The notes beneath the pieces are model-generated. The model did not search any database. It was given only the letters and a program-made list of their open reading frames with translations, and was not told the DNA's origin. Below, piece after piece: positions 16,964-25,010 of a stretch of 64,000 nt of DNA. The position numbers and the translations under genes are program-made. The stretch's first letter is position 1. Each line of letters opens with the position of its first letter. The stretch comes from Mycobacterium sp. IS-1742 (GTDB lineage: Bacteria > Actinomycetota > Actinomycetes > Mycobacteriales > Mycobacteriaceae): the NCBI RefSeq assembly GCF_001500125.1, contig NZ_LQIV01000034.1:62001-126000 (forward strand), written 5' to 3'.

Positions 16964-19049
16964 GGGCGACGGTCTCCCGGTCCCACTGGCCGAGCCGCCA
17001 CGCCTGCAGCGTCCGTAGCCAGCGCTGGAACTGCGCCGGCTCCGGGTCCGGGGGCAGCAGGAAGATCATCCGCACCTTGTTCTCGTGGAAGATCGGGGAC
17101 AACCACCGTCCGGCCACCGACACCACCAACGCGTCGTCGTCGAGGCTCTTCATGGCCGCCGGCAGGATCGCCGGCACCAGATTCTCGTCGAGGGTCCGCA
17201 TGGCCTGTGCGCCCGCGCGGGTGTCCAAGTCTGCCGCCATCCCGTCGGGGAAGATGTCCAGGAACTCCGGCGCGAGGCATTCCGGGCTCTGCGGCTCCTG
17301 CGGGACGCCCGCAACGCCTTTCAGCCACTGCGCGTCCATAATGCGGTCGAGCGCCTCACGTCCGCTCGCCGCCGGGTCCCGCCAGTACTGGCCCCGGTTG
17401 GCGGCGCCGCCGGTGGCGGTCTGCACCTCGAGATGGGGCTGCCGGTCCGGACAGAAGGGCGAGCGTACGAAGAACACCAGCGACGTCGCTGAACAGAAGG
17501 CCAGGGTTCCCCTGTCTGTCAACGTTCTTCGCATCAGGTCGATGGCGGCGGCCCGCTGGCGTTGCGGGATCCACTCCGGCACGGTGATTGTCCCGGCCCG
17601 CACGGGGCCCGGTTCGGCGGCCAGAGCCCGGATCCAGTCGCCCAGCGGCAACTGGGTCGGGGCCGGCGGGGTGCGGTCACGGAGGTGCTGCAGGTTGATG
17701 TGCACGATGAGCAGCGTGATCATTGCCGCCGTCAGCTCGACGAGGTCCGAGGCGGGGTTCACGTCGATCCACACCAGGCCGAACAGCACTGCCGAGAACG
17801 CGATGGTCAGGTTGAGCGCGCGAAACTGTCGCTCGGCGAACAGCCGGACCTCGTAGGTCCCGATGAAGCTGCGGACAATGAACAGCGGGAGCAGCGCCAG
17901 CAGGAATGTGAACGGAATGCCGGGAAGCACGAACAGTCCGAGCGCCACGGCGAGCCCCCAGAAGTACAGGGTGACCACCGGCGTGACGATGAGCAGCCGG
18001 TGGAAGAACCACACCCGGTACTCCCGCAGCGCCGGAATGCGCCGCAGCCGAACGAAATCGAAGTAGAAGACCGCGGTGGCCTCGTAGGCACCGCGCAGCA
18101 GCGGCAGCACCAAATAGAAGAACTGGAAGGCGTCGATCTCGCGCCACGACTCGAACCCGGCGGTCAGATCGAAGGACCGGGTGCTGGTGCCGTAGATCCC
18201 GGCGATCGCGAGGACGGCGATCGCGTCGAGCCGCAGGCCGAGACCAGCCACGGTGGTGTCGAATCCCTGTCGGAGAGGGATTGTCGGCAGACGGTCCCGC
18301 AGCGACCGCGATACCCGCGGACGAGGCGAGACGCCGTTCAGGCGGTAGAGGCGCAGGGTGAAGTGGACGGTGATCCAGATCGACAGCGCGTTGGAGGCGA
18401 TGATCGCGACGACCACGGCCGCGGTGGGGTAGAAGAACACCCCGGCGCCGATGACCACGATCTGCACGAGGGTCGGGGTGAACAGCGTCCACAGCGGCCG
18501 GTAGATCCGACGGGTGGCGAACATGCCGGAATGCAAGACTCGCACCGGCATTCGCAAAGCGAGCTCCAGAACGACCAGCAGCGCGTACAGCAGTCCGAGT
18601 GGATCGCCGGTAGAGGGCAACAGGGACAGTGCCACCGCTGCACCGGCGACCGCCACGACCGTCGCCGCGATGAGCGACAGCACCAGCCAGCCGCTGATCT
18701 CGCGTTCGACGGCGTCCCGGTCGCGGGTCAGCGAGAGGCCGCGGAGGCGTTCGCGCATGACCTCGAGCAGTCCCCACCATGCGCCGCTGACGATGAGGCT
18801 GCCGACGCGCAGGATCATCACGGTGAACGCCGCGAGTCCGCCGAGGGCGGTGAGGATGATGAGGAACTCGGCGACGTGGACGACGAACGTGGTGCCGTCG
18901 ACCAGCAGCGCGTAGCGCAGGCGGTAGCGGAAGTACTCGAACATCCGGCCGGTGAGCAGGCAGCCGTATAGGGACACCGTGCGCTGCTCGCGGCGACCGG
19001 TGCGTGCGAACCAGCGGTCGATGTCGTTCACCGCGAGATACCCGGGCAT
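16953..19049 (-). CDS. Large polytopic membrane protein with C-terminal soluble domain, partner of the RT
   Basis: About 698 residues. The first 480 hold roughly 10-12 hydrophobic segments, with polar loops and an arrangement that recalls polysaccharide flippase or MATE-like exporters. The last 200 or so residues are soluble and of no family I recognise (contains GTLAFCSATS, a Pro-rich stretch and a DDDALVVSVAGRW segment). It is upstream of and overlaps the RT gene, so both come from one mRNA. I placed the start at the ATG at 19049; a GTG two codons upstream and an ATG at 19100 are alternatives, and GAAAGG lies upstream of these. Transporter function is not shown; a membrane effector gated by the RT is inference. 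Confidence 0.7.
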   Translation of the reverse strand: MPGYLAVNDIDRWFARTGRREQRTVSLYGCLLTGRMFEYFRYRLRYALLVDGTTFVVHVAEFLIILTALGGLAAFTVMILRVGSLIVSGAWWGLLEVMRERLRGLSLTRDRDAVEREISGWLVLSLIAATVVAVAGAAVALSLLPSTGDPLGLLYALLVVLELALRMPVRVLHSGMFATRRIYRPLWTLFTPTLVQIVVIGAGVFFYPTAAVVVAIIASNALSIWITVHFTLRLYRLNGVSPRPRVSRSLRDRLPTIPLRQGFDTTVAGLGLRLDAIAVLAIAGIYGTSTRSFDLTAGFESWREIDAFQFFYLVLPLLRGAYEATAVFYFDFVRLRRIPALREYRVWFFHRLLIVTPVVTLYFWGLAVALGLFVLPGIPFTFLLALLPLFIVRSFIGTYEVRLFAERQFRALNLTIAFSAVLFGLVWIDVNPASDLVELTAAMITLLIVHINLQHLRDRTPPAPTQLPLGDWIRALAAEPGPVRAGTITVPEWIPQRQRAAAIDLMRRTLTDRGTLAFCSATSLVFFVRSPFCPDRQPHLEVQTATGGAANRGQYWRDPAASGREALDRIMDAQWLKGVAGVPQEPQSPECLAPEFLDIFPDGMAADLDTRAGAQAMRTLDENLVPAILPAAMKSLDDDALVVSVAGRWLSPIFHENKVRMIFLLPPDPEPAQFQRWLRTLQAWRLGQWDRETVAHGA

Positions 19050-19164
19050 GCCCACACGTCCGTGGCACCTTTCGTCGGCGATCCCGCAACGCAGATGCAT
19101 TGCTGTGGGAGGCTGTTGCCGTGCAGCACGCTACCTGCCGCTTTCCCTGGTGAAAGGGTGCACC

Positions 19165-19926
19165 ATGCGGCGAGGCGACGTCGCCGTAATGTCGATATCC
19201 GCCGCGCTGGCCGCGGTGGTCATCGCTGCCGTCACCTACAGCGTGACGTCCCTCGACAAGACGCCGAACCCGTCGGCGCTGGTGTCCGACGGAGCCGCCT
19301 CCAGTTGGCTCGTGCTCACCTGGGCGCCGAGCTTCTGCACCGCTGAACTGGGGAACGCGGCGTGCGTCTCCGGTGAGGTCGCCCCGATGGGGCACACGCT
19401 GATCCTGCACGGGCTGTGGCCGCAGCCGCGCGACCGGCAGTACTGCGGTGTGCCACAAGAGTTTCACGACCGCGAATCCGCGTTGCCGCCGGTGCAGGTC
19501 TCGGACCACGTTCGCGAGGGGCTGGCGTCGACCACCGTCAACACCGGCTCGCTGATGCAGCACGAGTGGTACACCCACGGCACGTGTGCGGGCGTCTCGC
19601 CGGACACCTACTTCGAGGACGCGGTGACCCTGACCGACGAGGCGCGCACCGCCCTCGATCCGGTGTTGCGTGATGCGGCCGGCGGGAGGGTCACGTTGGC
19701 CGCCGTCCGGGGACGCGTCGACGAGGCGTTCGGCGCGGGGGCGGGGGAGCGGGTCGGCTTCGGGTGCCAGACGGTGTCCGGTGAGGGAGCGGTCGTCGTC
19801 GAGGTACGGTTGTCGCTACCGCCGGTGGTCGCGCTGCGCGACGGCGATGGGCCCCCGTCACTGAGGAAGCTACTCGGGGACGCGCCGCCGATGCCGGTGC
19901 AGTGTCGGCACGGCAGCGTGCCGTGA
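19165..19926 (+). CDS. Secreted or membrane-anchored RNase T2-family ribonuclease
   Basis: A 253-residue protein with both RNase T2 active-site boxes: CAS I HGLWP at 82-86 and CAS II HEWYTHGTC at 133-141, so both catalytic histidines and the glutamate are present. Residues about 7-28 form a signal peptide or anchor, which puts the enzyme outside the membrane. It would cleave RNA to 3'-phosphate ends via a cyclic intermediate. The ATG at 19165 is set by GAAAGGG six bases upstream. It diverges from the membrane-protein/RT pair with about 115 bases between starts. It may be unrelated to the RT, since stand-alone RNase T2 genes occur widely. Confidence 0.88.
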   Translation: MRRGDVAVMSISAALAAVVIAAVTYSVTSLDKTPNPSALVSDGAASSWLVLTWAPSFCTAELGNAACVSGEVAPMGHTLILHGLWPQPRDRQYCGVPQEFHDRESALPPVQVSDHVREGLASTTVNTGSLMQHEWYTHGTCAGVSPDTYFEDAVTLTDEARTALDPVLRDAAGGRVTLAAVRGRVDEAFGAGAGERVGFGCQTVSGEGAVVVEVRLSLPPVVALRDGDGPPSLRKLLGDAPPMPVQCRHGSVP

Positions 19927-19933
19927 AAGTCAG

Positions 19934-21232
19934 CTAGTCTTCGTCCGTCTGGTCACGAGATCGCCTCTTTCCGAACAACTTCGACCCCTCCCGCGTCGTC
20001 TTCGACAAGAAGTTGCTCACCGCCGTGTAGCCCTCGGTGGCGGCGCCGAGTGCCTGCGTGGCCGCGACGGAGGCTTTGTCGGCGGCGGCCTGAATCGCCT
20101 CCTTCGGGGTGGGTGCATTGATCTCGGACCACTCCAGAGCTTGTGCCCGACGCGCGTGGGCGAAGCGATCCAGATCCTCGCGCAGCTTCGGCAGGTCCCG
20201 TGTCAGCCCTTGGACGGACCAGAAGCGGAACCCGTCGATTGCCTCCGTTCTCGCGACGGCGTCGAGCACTGTCTGTGCCCGCCGGTACAGCTCGCCGTCG
20301 GCAGCCATCTGATGTGCGAGCAACTCGCGCGCGTCGTCGAGGACCTTCTGAAGATGTTGCGGCTCAGTCGATTTCACGCGGGCGATGCGCAGCCGCTGCC
20401 ATTGGAACAGCGACTCCTCGGCGACGACGAGTAAGCTGAGCGTCTCGCCCAGCTGCTGATTCTCGACCGCATTGACGACGAATTCGGCGCGGTCTTGTAT
20501 GGGTCGTGAGGGGTCGAAAGTCTTGAGCGTGGCGAGCGCGTGCTGCCGCAATTGCTCGACCGTCCGGTTCAGGCCCGGCCCGACACTCGAGATCCAGTCC
20601 CAGTCGGTATCCGAGAACGAACCGTGCTTGTCCAGGTAGTTGACCATGCGCTCGATGGACAGCCGGTCACCGAGGACATCACCCGAGCGCGAGGCCTGTG
20701 CGAGCCGGAGGACCTCCTCCACCTTGCTCTCGACGCGCTGGACGGCGTCCTCGACCTCACTGATCGCCGTCTTGAGCGCGATCTGCACGGCGAGCATCTG
20801 CGCCGACATGAGCTTCGCCGGGTTGACGTTGGTCTCTCTCCACTGCAGTTGAGTGAGGAACTTTCCGTCCTTACCCCGGGTCATCATGCGGGAGAAGCCA
20901 TCGGTCCCCGGGATCAGTCGTTCGGCATGGATCGCCCGGACGCTGTCTGGGTGCAGCTGCACGAACTTCGCGGACTGGCCGAGCAGCGACGCCGCCCCCG
21001 CGGCCAGGCCGGTGGCATTGCCCAACGACGCCTTGTCGAGCCCGACGACCTGGATGGCGTATCCGGCGTTCTCGGTGAGCCGTTGCAGGTAGGACTCGAC
21101 GGCCTCCGGGTCGCCGCCGACGAGCAGTCCTTCCGGCTGCGCGGACACCACGACTTCACCAGGCGCCGCTTCGGCGGTCGCGGGCAAGTTGTCCGCCTCG
21201 CCGGGTGCCGTGTTGAAGTCGTCCTCTGCCAT
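19934..21232 (-). CDS. Hypothetical mycobacterial protein, helical
   Basis: A 432-residue protein of unknown function. It has an acidic N-terminus, an Ala/Gly-rich stretch (GLAAGAASLLGQSAKF) that could be a re-entrant or amphipathic helix, and long heptad-like helices over about 155-200 and 300-390 that suggest a coiled coil. It ends in a basic then acidic tail (KRRSRDQTDED). No signal peptide or catalytic motif is visible. The ATG at 21232 is preceded by AAGGGGG at a good distance. It is convergent with the RNase T2 gene, only seven bases apart. I could not place it in a family. Confidence 0.7.
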   Translation of the reverse strand: MAEDDFNTAPGEADNLPATAEAAPGEVVVSAQPEGLLVGGDPEAVESYLQRLTENAGYAIQVVGLDKASLGNATGLAAGAASLLGQSAKFVQLHPDSVRAIHAERLIPGTDGFSRMMTRGKDGKFLTQLQWRETNVNPAKLMSAQMLAVQIALKTAISEVEDAVQRVESKVEEVLRLAQASRSGDVLGDRLSIERMVNYLDKHGSFSDTDWDWISSVGPGLNRTVEQLRQHALATLKTFDPSRPIQDRAEFVVNAVENQQLGETLSLLVVAEESLFQWQRLRIARVKSTEPQHLQKVLDDARELLAHQMAADGELYRRAQTVLDAVARTEAIDGFRFWSVQGLTRDLPKLREDLDRFAHARRAQALEWSEINAPTPKEAIQAAADKASVAATQALGAATEGYTAVSNFLSKTTREGSKLFGKRRSRDQTDED

Positions 21233-21503
21233 CGTTGCCCCCTTAGGTGGCCGCCACGTTCGTGTCACCGCTATTCGGTCGCGCTTCCAGTGTTGAGTTG
21301 CCTGTCCTCGCGGGCCGGCAAACATAAGTGAGGCGAATTCCGGACCCGCAATTGGTGCACAAGGGACCGGCGCGAAGCCCATACGCTGGAGTGGTGACTG
21401 CGCTGGACACTTTGCTGCTGAGGTGGCTTCGCAACATCGGCATCCTCGGAGACGCACACATCGACGAGTCCGGCACTACATATGCTGGGGAGGTGGACCG
21501 ATC

Positions 21504-22268
21504 ATGGGGTTGGTCGACAATGTGACCGTCCGTCGAGCGGTCGGTGAGTTCGCGGCCCATCCTGACCAGCGCCGTGCGCTCGAGGTGCTTCGGTCGTGCA
21601 TGTACGGCGAACTACTCCTCGACCTGACTGGGTCAGATCCGACCGTAGACGGTTCGTTTCCTCGCGGCTCTCGGATTCAGATCCGCGGTGGCACCGGCCC
21701 GGGCGGCGGTCGCGCGTTGTTCGCATTCACGCGTCATGAGGAAGTCGCCCGCCTCTACCCGCCGGATACTCACACTCAGTCGATGGTCACGACAGCTGCC
21801 GGCGCGCTGGCGATGGCGCGCAACGAACACGATGCCTGGCTCTATATCGATCCCGCCGGTCCGACATGTGCATTGTCGGCCACTGACATCGATTTCGCTC
21901 TGCGTAATCCGAACAACGAGCCTGTGAAGACGGCGCTCGCCGCGTGGGAAGCCGGTCACGCCGACAGGCGAGATGTCCTACAAGTTCTCATGAACGAAGG
22001 CCCGATGTTGCTGGGTGCGGACGAGAAGTCCGTCGCGGGCAAGGTCGTCGCTCGGTCCATGTCTTTGGCCGACGGTTCGTACGCGCTGGCCGGCTTCACC
22101 AGTCCTCCAGAGGTCGTCGCGTTCGGCCCGATGGATGCTGTGGTCGCCCTCACGACGCGCGAGGTGCTGAAAATGGCTCGCAGGGACGGCTACAGCGCAA
22201 TCGTCATCAATCCCGCCGGGCCCTCGATTGCCCTCGACCGAAGCGAGATTGAAGGCTACGGATCATAG
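21504..22268 (+). CDS. SseB-like domain protein (two copies)
   Basis: A 254-residue soluble protein with two SseB-like halves. Each has a FAFTR/AGFTS-type strand, a linker, and an INPAGP or IDPAGP turn (about 118 and 240). The repeated PAGP turn is the clearest sign of an internal duplication. SseB N-terminal domains are common in actinobacteria and often sit beside ESX or polymorphic-toxin genes, but their role is unclear. The ATG at 21504 follows GGGGAGGTGG. It faces the immunity gene tail to tail. A housekeeping or toxin-accessory role cannot be told from sequence. Confidence 0.7.
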   Translation: MGLVDNVTVRRAVGEFAAHPDQRRALEVLRSCMYGELLLDLTGSDPTVDGSFPRGSRIQIRGGTGPGGGRALFAFTRHEEVARLYPPDTHTQSMVTTAAGALAMARNEHDAWLYIDPAGPTCALSATDIDFALRNPNNEPVKTALAAWEAGHADRRDVLQVLMNEGPMLLGADEKSVAGKVVARSMSLADGSYALAGFTSPPEVVAFGPMDAVVALTTREVLKMARRDGYSAIVINPAGPSIALDRSEIEGYGS

Positions 22269-22307
22269 GCGCAGTTCGGGCGTACAGCTTCATCGTGAAT
22301 TATGCAG

Positions 22308-22730
22308 TCAGGAACCTTCGTGCATTTCGCGGATTCCAGCGCGCGCCGCTTCGTAGTACATCTGGATATTGTCCCGAACCCAGCGCAGCTCCTCAGCGCT
22401 TGTCTTCGGCTCAAAACTCACAGTCGCTACCAGCTCTTCGAGTGACGCGTCACGCTTCGGTGCAAACTTTGTGAGGTACTGCCATCGGAAAGACCTGTCG
22501 CGAGGACCGAATTCGTTGGGTGCATCTAGCGGTGCGATCATACAATTTGTGGCGCCCTCGCGCGACGATTGATAGATCTGCATCTTGCAATCCGCGGATT
22601 TGTAGTAGACAACAGAACCGAGCCTCCCGCCCTCGTCGACATGATCGTCAATGCTATCTACCGTGAACCCAAGATCGGACAATACGGGGCCAACTATGGA
22701 TTGCACTTCATCCGCAAAGTGATCGGCCAT
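22308..22730 (-). CDS. Candidate immunity protein for the adjacent ESX toxin
   Basis: A 140-residue cytosolic protein with no family I recognise. It lies four bases downstream of the toxin gene on the same strand, the usual place for an immunity gene. It has no signal peptide. Its base composition is lower in GC than the trafficking part of the toxin gene (one 60-base stretch at 22381 counts 35 of 60), matching the toxin tip and supporting a shared origin. Sequence features include a central CKMQIYQSS strand and a YYEAARAGI helix near the end. Function is inferred from position alone. Confidence 0.6.
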   Translation of the reverse strand: MADHFADEVQSIVGPVLSDLGFTVDSIDDHVDEGGRLGSVVYYKSADCKMQIYQSSREGATNCMIAPLDAPNEFGPRDRSFRWQYLTKFAPKRDASLEELVATVSFEPKTSAEELRWVRDNIQMYYEAARAGIREMHEGS

Positions 22731-22733
22731 TAC

Positions 22734-24500
22734 TCATCCACTTCCTACCCGAACCCATGAATCTCCGATACGCTCATATCCGTAAGCGGCTGCATTCTGC
22801 ACCAGATACTTTATCTCCTTTGCCGAGAACGAATTGGGGTCATTGCGCACGACGTCCTCGACGGATGAGAATTTCGTGCCGTCAACGACATAGTCGATGC
22901 GTGGAACCCCGCTCTCCAACTGAGTTTTGAGGAATTGCTCATTGACCTGCCAGCCGAGCGCGTCAGCCTCTGGTTTGCTCAGGCTCTGACCGATAGCGCT
23001 CCAGGCCTCGCTTCCTGTGTCGTAGTAAATGCCGCCGTTGTGTCTCGCTTCCCCTATGTATCCAGCGTCCTCGCCGGCCCACTTGCCGAGTACCACGCGG
23101 TCGGCATATCCCGGGTCCCCGGTCGGACTAGGCATGCGGTGCGTGGATAGGTCTGCGAGTTCGCGGGCAAGCTCAACCGTCGGCTGCCCGTTCACAAATG
23201 CCTCGTTGAGACTCGATGCCACATGTGGAGCGTCAGGCGAGTAGCCGTCAGAGTAATCCCAGCCTGCAGGTGGTGAGTGATCTCCTGTTACGGGACTGAG
23301 TGGAGTCGAATGCTCGACTGCGTCTGTCGAACTCGGCGTATGGATGACATCGTCCGGGATTGCAGCTCCGGTACCGCGGGCGGCCAGGGCGGCTTCTCCG
23401 CCGAAGAGGGCGCCGGGCGCGGTGATGGCAGTGCCGCCGGCTACTTCACCCAGGTAGTGCTCGGGGTACTTCGTCAAGTGCTCGACTTCCTCGGTCAAGG
23501 AGTCGACGGGGTTGGTGACTCGTTCCCAGCTGCCTTTGGCCATGTCAGTCCAGGCGCCTTTGAGGTCCTCCCACCCATTGGCGCCGACGAGGTCCTTGAT
23601 GCCTTCCTCTGTGTTGAACCAGCCGTCGGCGAAACCGTCAGCGAAGCTCGGGCGCGGTTTCGGCCCGCTCTCGGCCGGCTTGGCCGCGGGCAGCGGTTTC
23701 TGCGCTGCAGCGATGATCGCATCGAGCCGCTGCTCGATCTGGTCTGGGGGCACGCCATCGCGCAGCATCGTCTGCCGGGCAAGCTCTTTGAACTGCTGAA
23801 CCTTTGCGGGGTCCATCGGCAGCGGTCCGGTGGCCGGGCTGTCTGCGGATTCGCCCGACTTCGATGATCCGGGCCCGTCGTCGGGTTTCCCGGTGAGCTG
23901 ATTCAGCGCGTCGTCGAGACCGTCCGGAGTTGATGTGCGCTGCTCGCTGTTCTGGGGGAGCAGTAGGTCCTCCAGTGACCCCGTCGAATTCACCGTCGGC
24001 GCGGCACTCCCACTGGCCGCAGTGATCGCACCTGCTAGCTCGGCGTCCACTCGCTCACCGTCGGCAAGCGCGGCGGCAATGCGCGACTGTAGCTCAGTGA
24101 CTTTGGCCGCGACCCGTGCGACGTACTCCTCGGTCATGTGACTGGTGTCGGGCGGGATCACCTGATTGGTGGTCTCGTCGATGGCCACGGCCGGCTGGGC
24201 GGCGGCGTCGTCGAGGATGCGCTTGATCGTCTCGGCGAGATCTTCCGCATCCTGATGGACACGTTCCATCCGGCCCGCCGCGGTTCCGAGATTGTCGGCC
24301 ACGGCGTCGTGGTCGCTCGCCGTGACCCCCATCGCTGACCTGGCTGCCTGCGCGCCCTGCCCGTCCCAGGTGGACACCGCGATCAGCGAGCGGTAGAAGT
24401 CCGCGGAGTCGGTGTGGTTCGCGGCCGCGTCACGCGCCGATTGAGCCAGGTCGGCGATCTCGGGAGGCCACTCCCTGAGCTCCCTGAGGTTAAGCCCCAT
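22734..24500 (-). CDS. ESX-type polymorphic toxin, modular
   Basis: A 588-residue protein. Residues 1-150 match the N-terminal trafficking region of mycobacterial ESX toxins (a start like LRELREWPPEI, a WDGQGA turn of WXG type near 50, and a TNQVIPP linker). A Pro/Ser-rich hinge spans about 180-270, and a short hydrophobic Gly/Ala region lies near 345-375. The last 150 or so residues form a compact tip with VVLGKWAGED, GGIYYDTG and a terminal GYERIGDSW. I do not recognise its enzyme class. The tip is AT-richer (31 of 60 GC at 22801) than the middle (43 of 60 at 23821). It lies between an EspC-like gene upstream and a candidate immunity gene downstream. Confidence 0.75.
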   Translation of the reverse strand: MGLNLRELREWPPEIADLAQSARDAAANHTDSADFYRSLIAVSTWDGQGAQAARSAMGVTASDHDAVADNLGTAAGRMERVHQDAEDLAETIKRILDDAAAQPAVAIDETTNQVIPPDTSHMTEEYVARVAAKVTELQSRIAAALADGERVDAELAGAITAASGSAAPTVNSTGSLEDLLLPQNSEQRTSTPDGLDDALNQLTGKPDDGPGSSKSGESADSPATGPLPMDPAKVQQFKELARQTMLRDGVPPDQIEQRLDAIIAAAQKPLPAAKPAESGPKPRPSFADGFADGWFNTEEGIKDLVGANGWEDLKGAWTDMAKGSWERVTNPVDSLTEEVEHLTKYPEHYLGEVAGGTAITAPGALFGGEAALAARGTGAAIPDDVIHTPSSTDAVEHSTPLSPVTGDHSPPAGWDYSDGYSPDAPHVASSLNEAFVNGQPTVELARELADLSTHRMPSPTGDPGYADRVVLGKWAGEDAGYIGEARHNGGIYYDTGSEAWSAIGQSLSKPEADALGWQVNEQFLKTQLESGVPRIDYVVDGTKFSSVEDVVRNDPNSFSAKEIKYLVQNAAAYGYERIGDSWVRVGSG

Positions 24501-24509
24501 CTGATCAAC

Positions 24510-24824
24510 TCAGGGCGCTGAACCCGCGTCGTCGATTCGGTCAGCGCTGCCGGTATCGGTGCGCATATAGGCGTCCGCCGCGTCGCGGTGTCCCTGCGCA
24601 TGACGCGCGAACTGCTCATGGAACGTCGCACCGTCGCTTTCCCAGGCCGCCAACATGCCCGGCAACGCGGCCGCCGCCGACCCCGACCCGAGAGCGGGTT
24701 TGCTCGCCCGCGAGTGTGCTGCGAGATGCGCCTTCCGGAAGCCGCTGGCGTGACCCTCGAGTTGGTCTGCCGTCATGAGAAGCTCAGCCGGATCGACCTC
24801 GAGCGGCTCGTGCGGTTGCGACAC
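24510..24824 (-). CDS. EspC-like (DUF2580) ESX partner
   Basis: A 104-residue small helical protein starting VDPAELLMTADQLEGHA, the pattern of the EspC/DUF2580 family: a helical hairpin with a Gly/Ala turn and a GMLAAWESD helix. Such proteins are secreted with, or help export, ESX substrates and take the place of a WXG100 partner. Its gene is nine bases upstream of the toxin gene on the same strand, so the two are probably made and exported together. There is no signal peptide, as expected for a type VII substrate. The upstream 186 bases to the divergent helicase gene should hold its promoter. Confidence 0.75.
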   Translation of the reverse strand: MSQPHEPLEVDPAELLMTADQLEGHASGFRKAHLAAHSRASKPALGSGSAAAALPGMLAAWESDGATFHEQFARHAQGHRDAADAYMRTDTGSADRIDDAGSAP

Positions 24825-25010
24825 CGCGCCCCCCTTTCTCCTGTTCGCCGCAGACTAACACCGCTGCGGTGCCCCTCAGCGCGGCAAATTCGGGGGAGTG
24901 TGCGGCACCGCCGACAGTTCTGCACCTGAGAACGCATCTCTCCCGTCGAAACGATCTGTGGCCTCTCGGTTCGGGTCGAAGATCGAAGCGCCCTCGTTAG
25001 CATCGACTTC

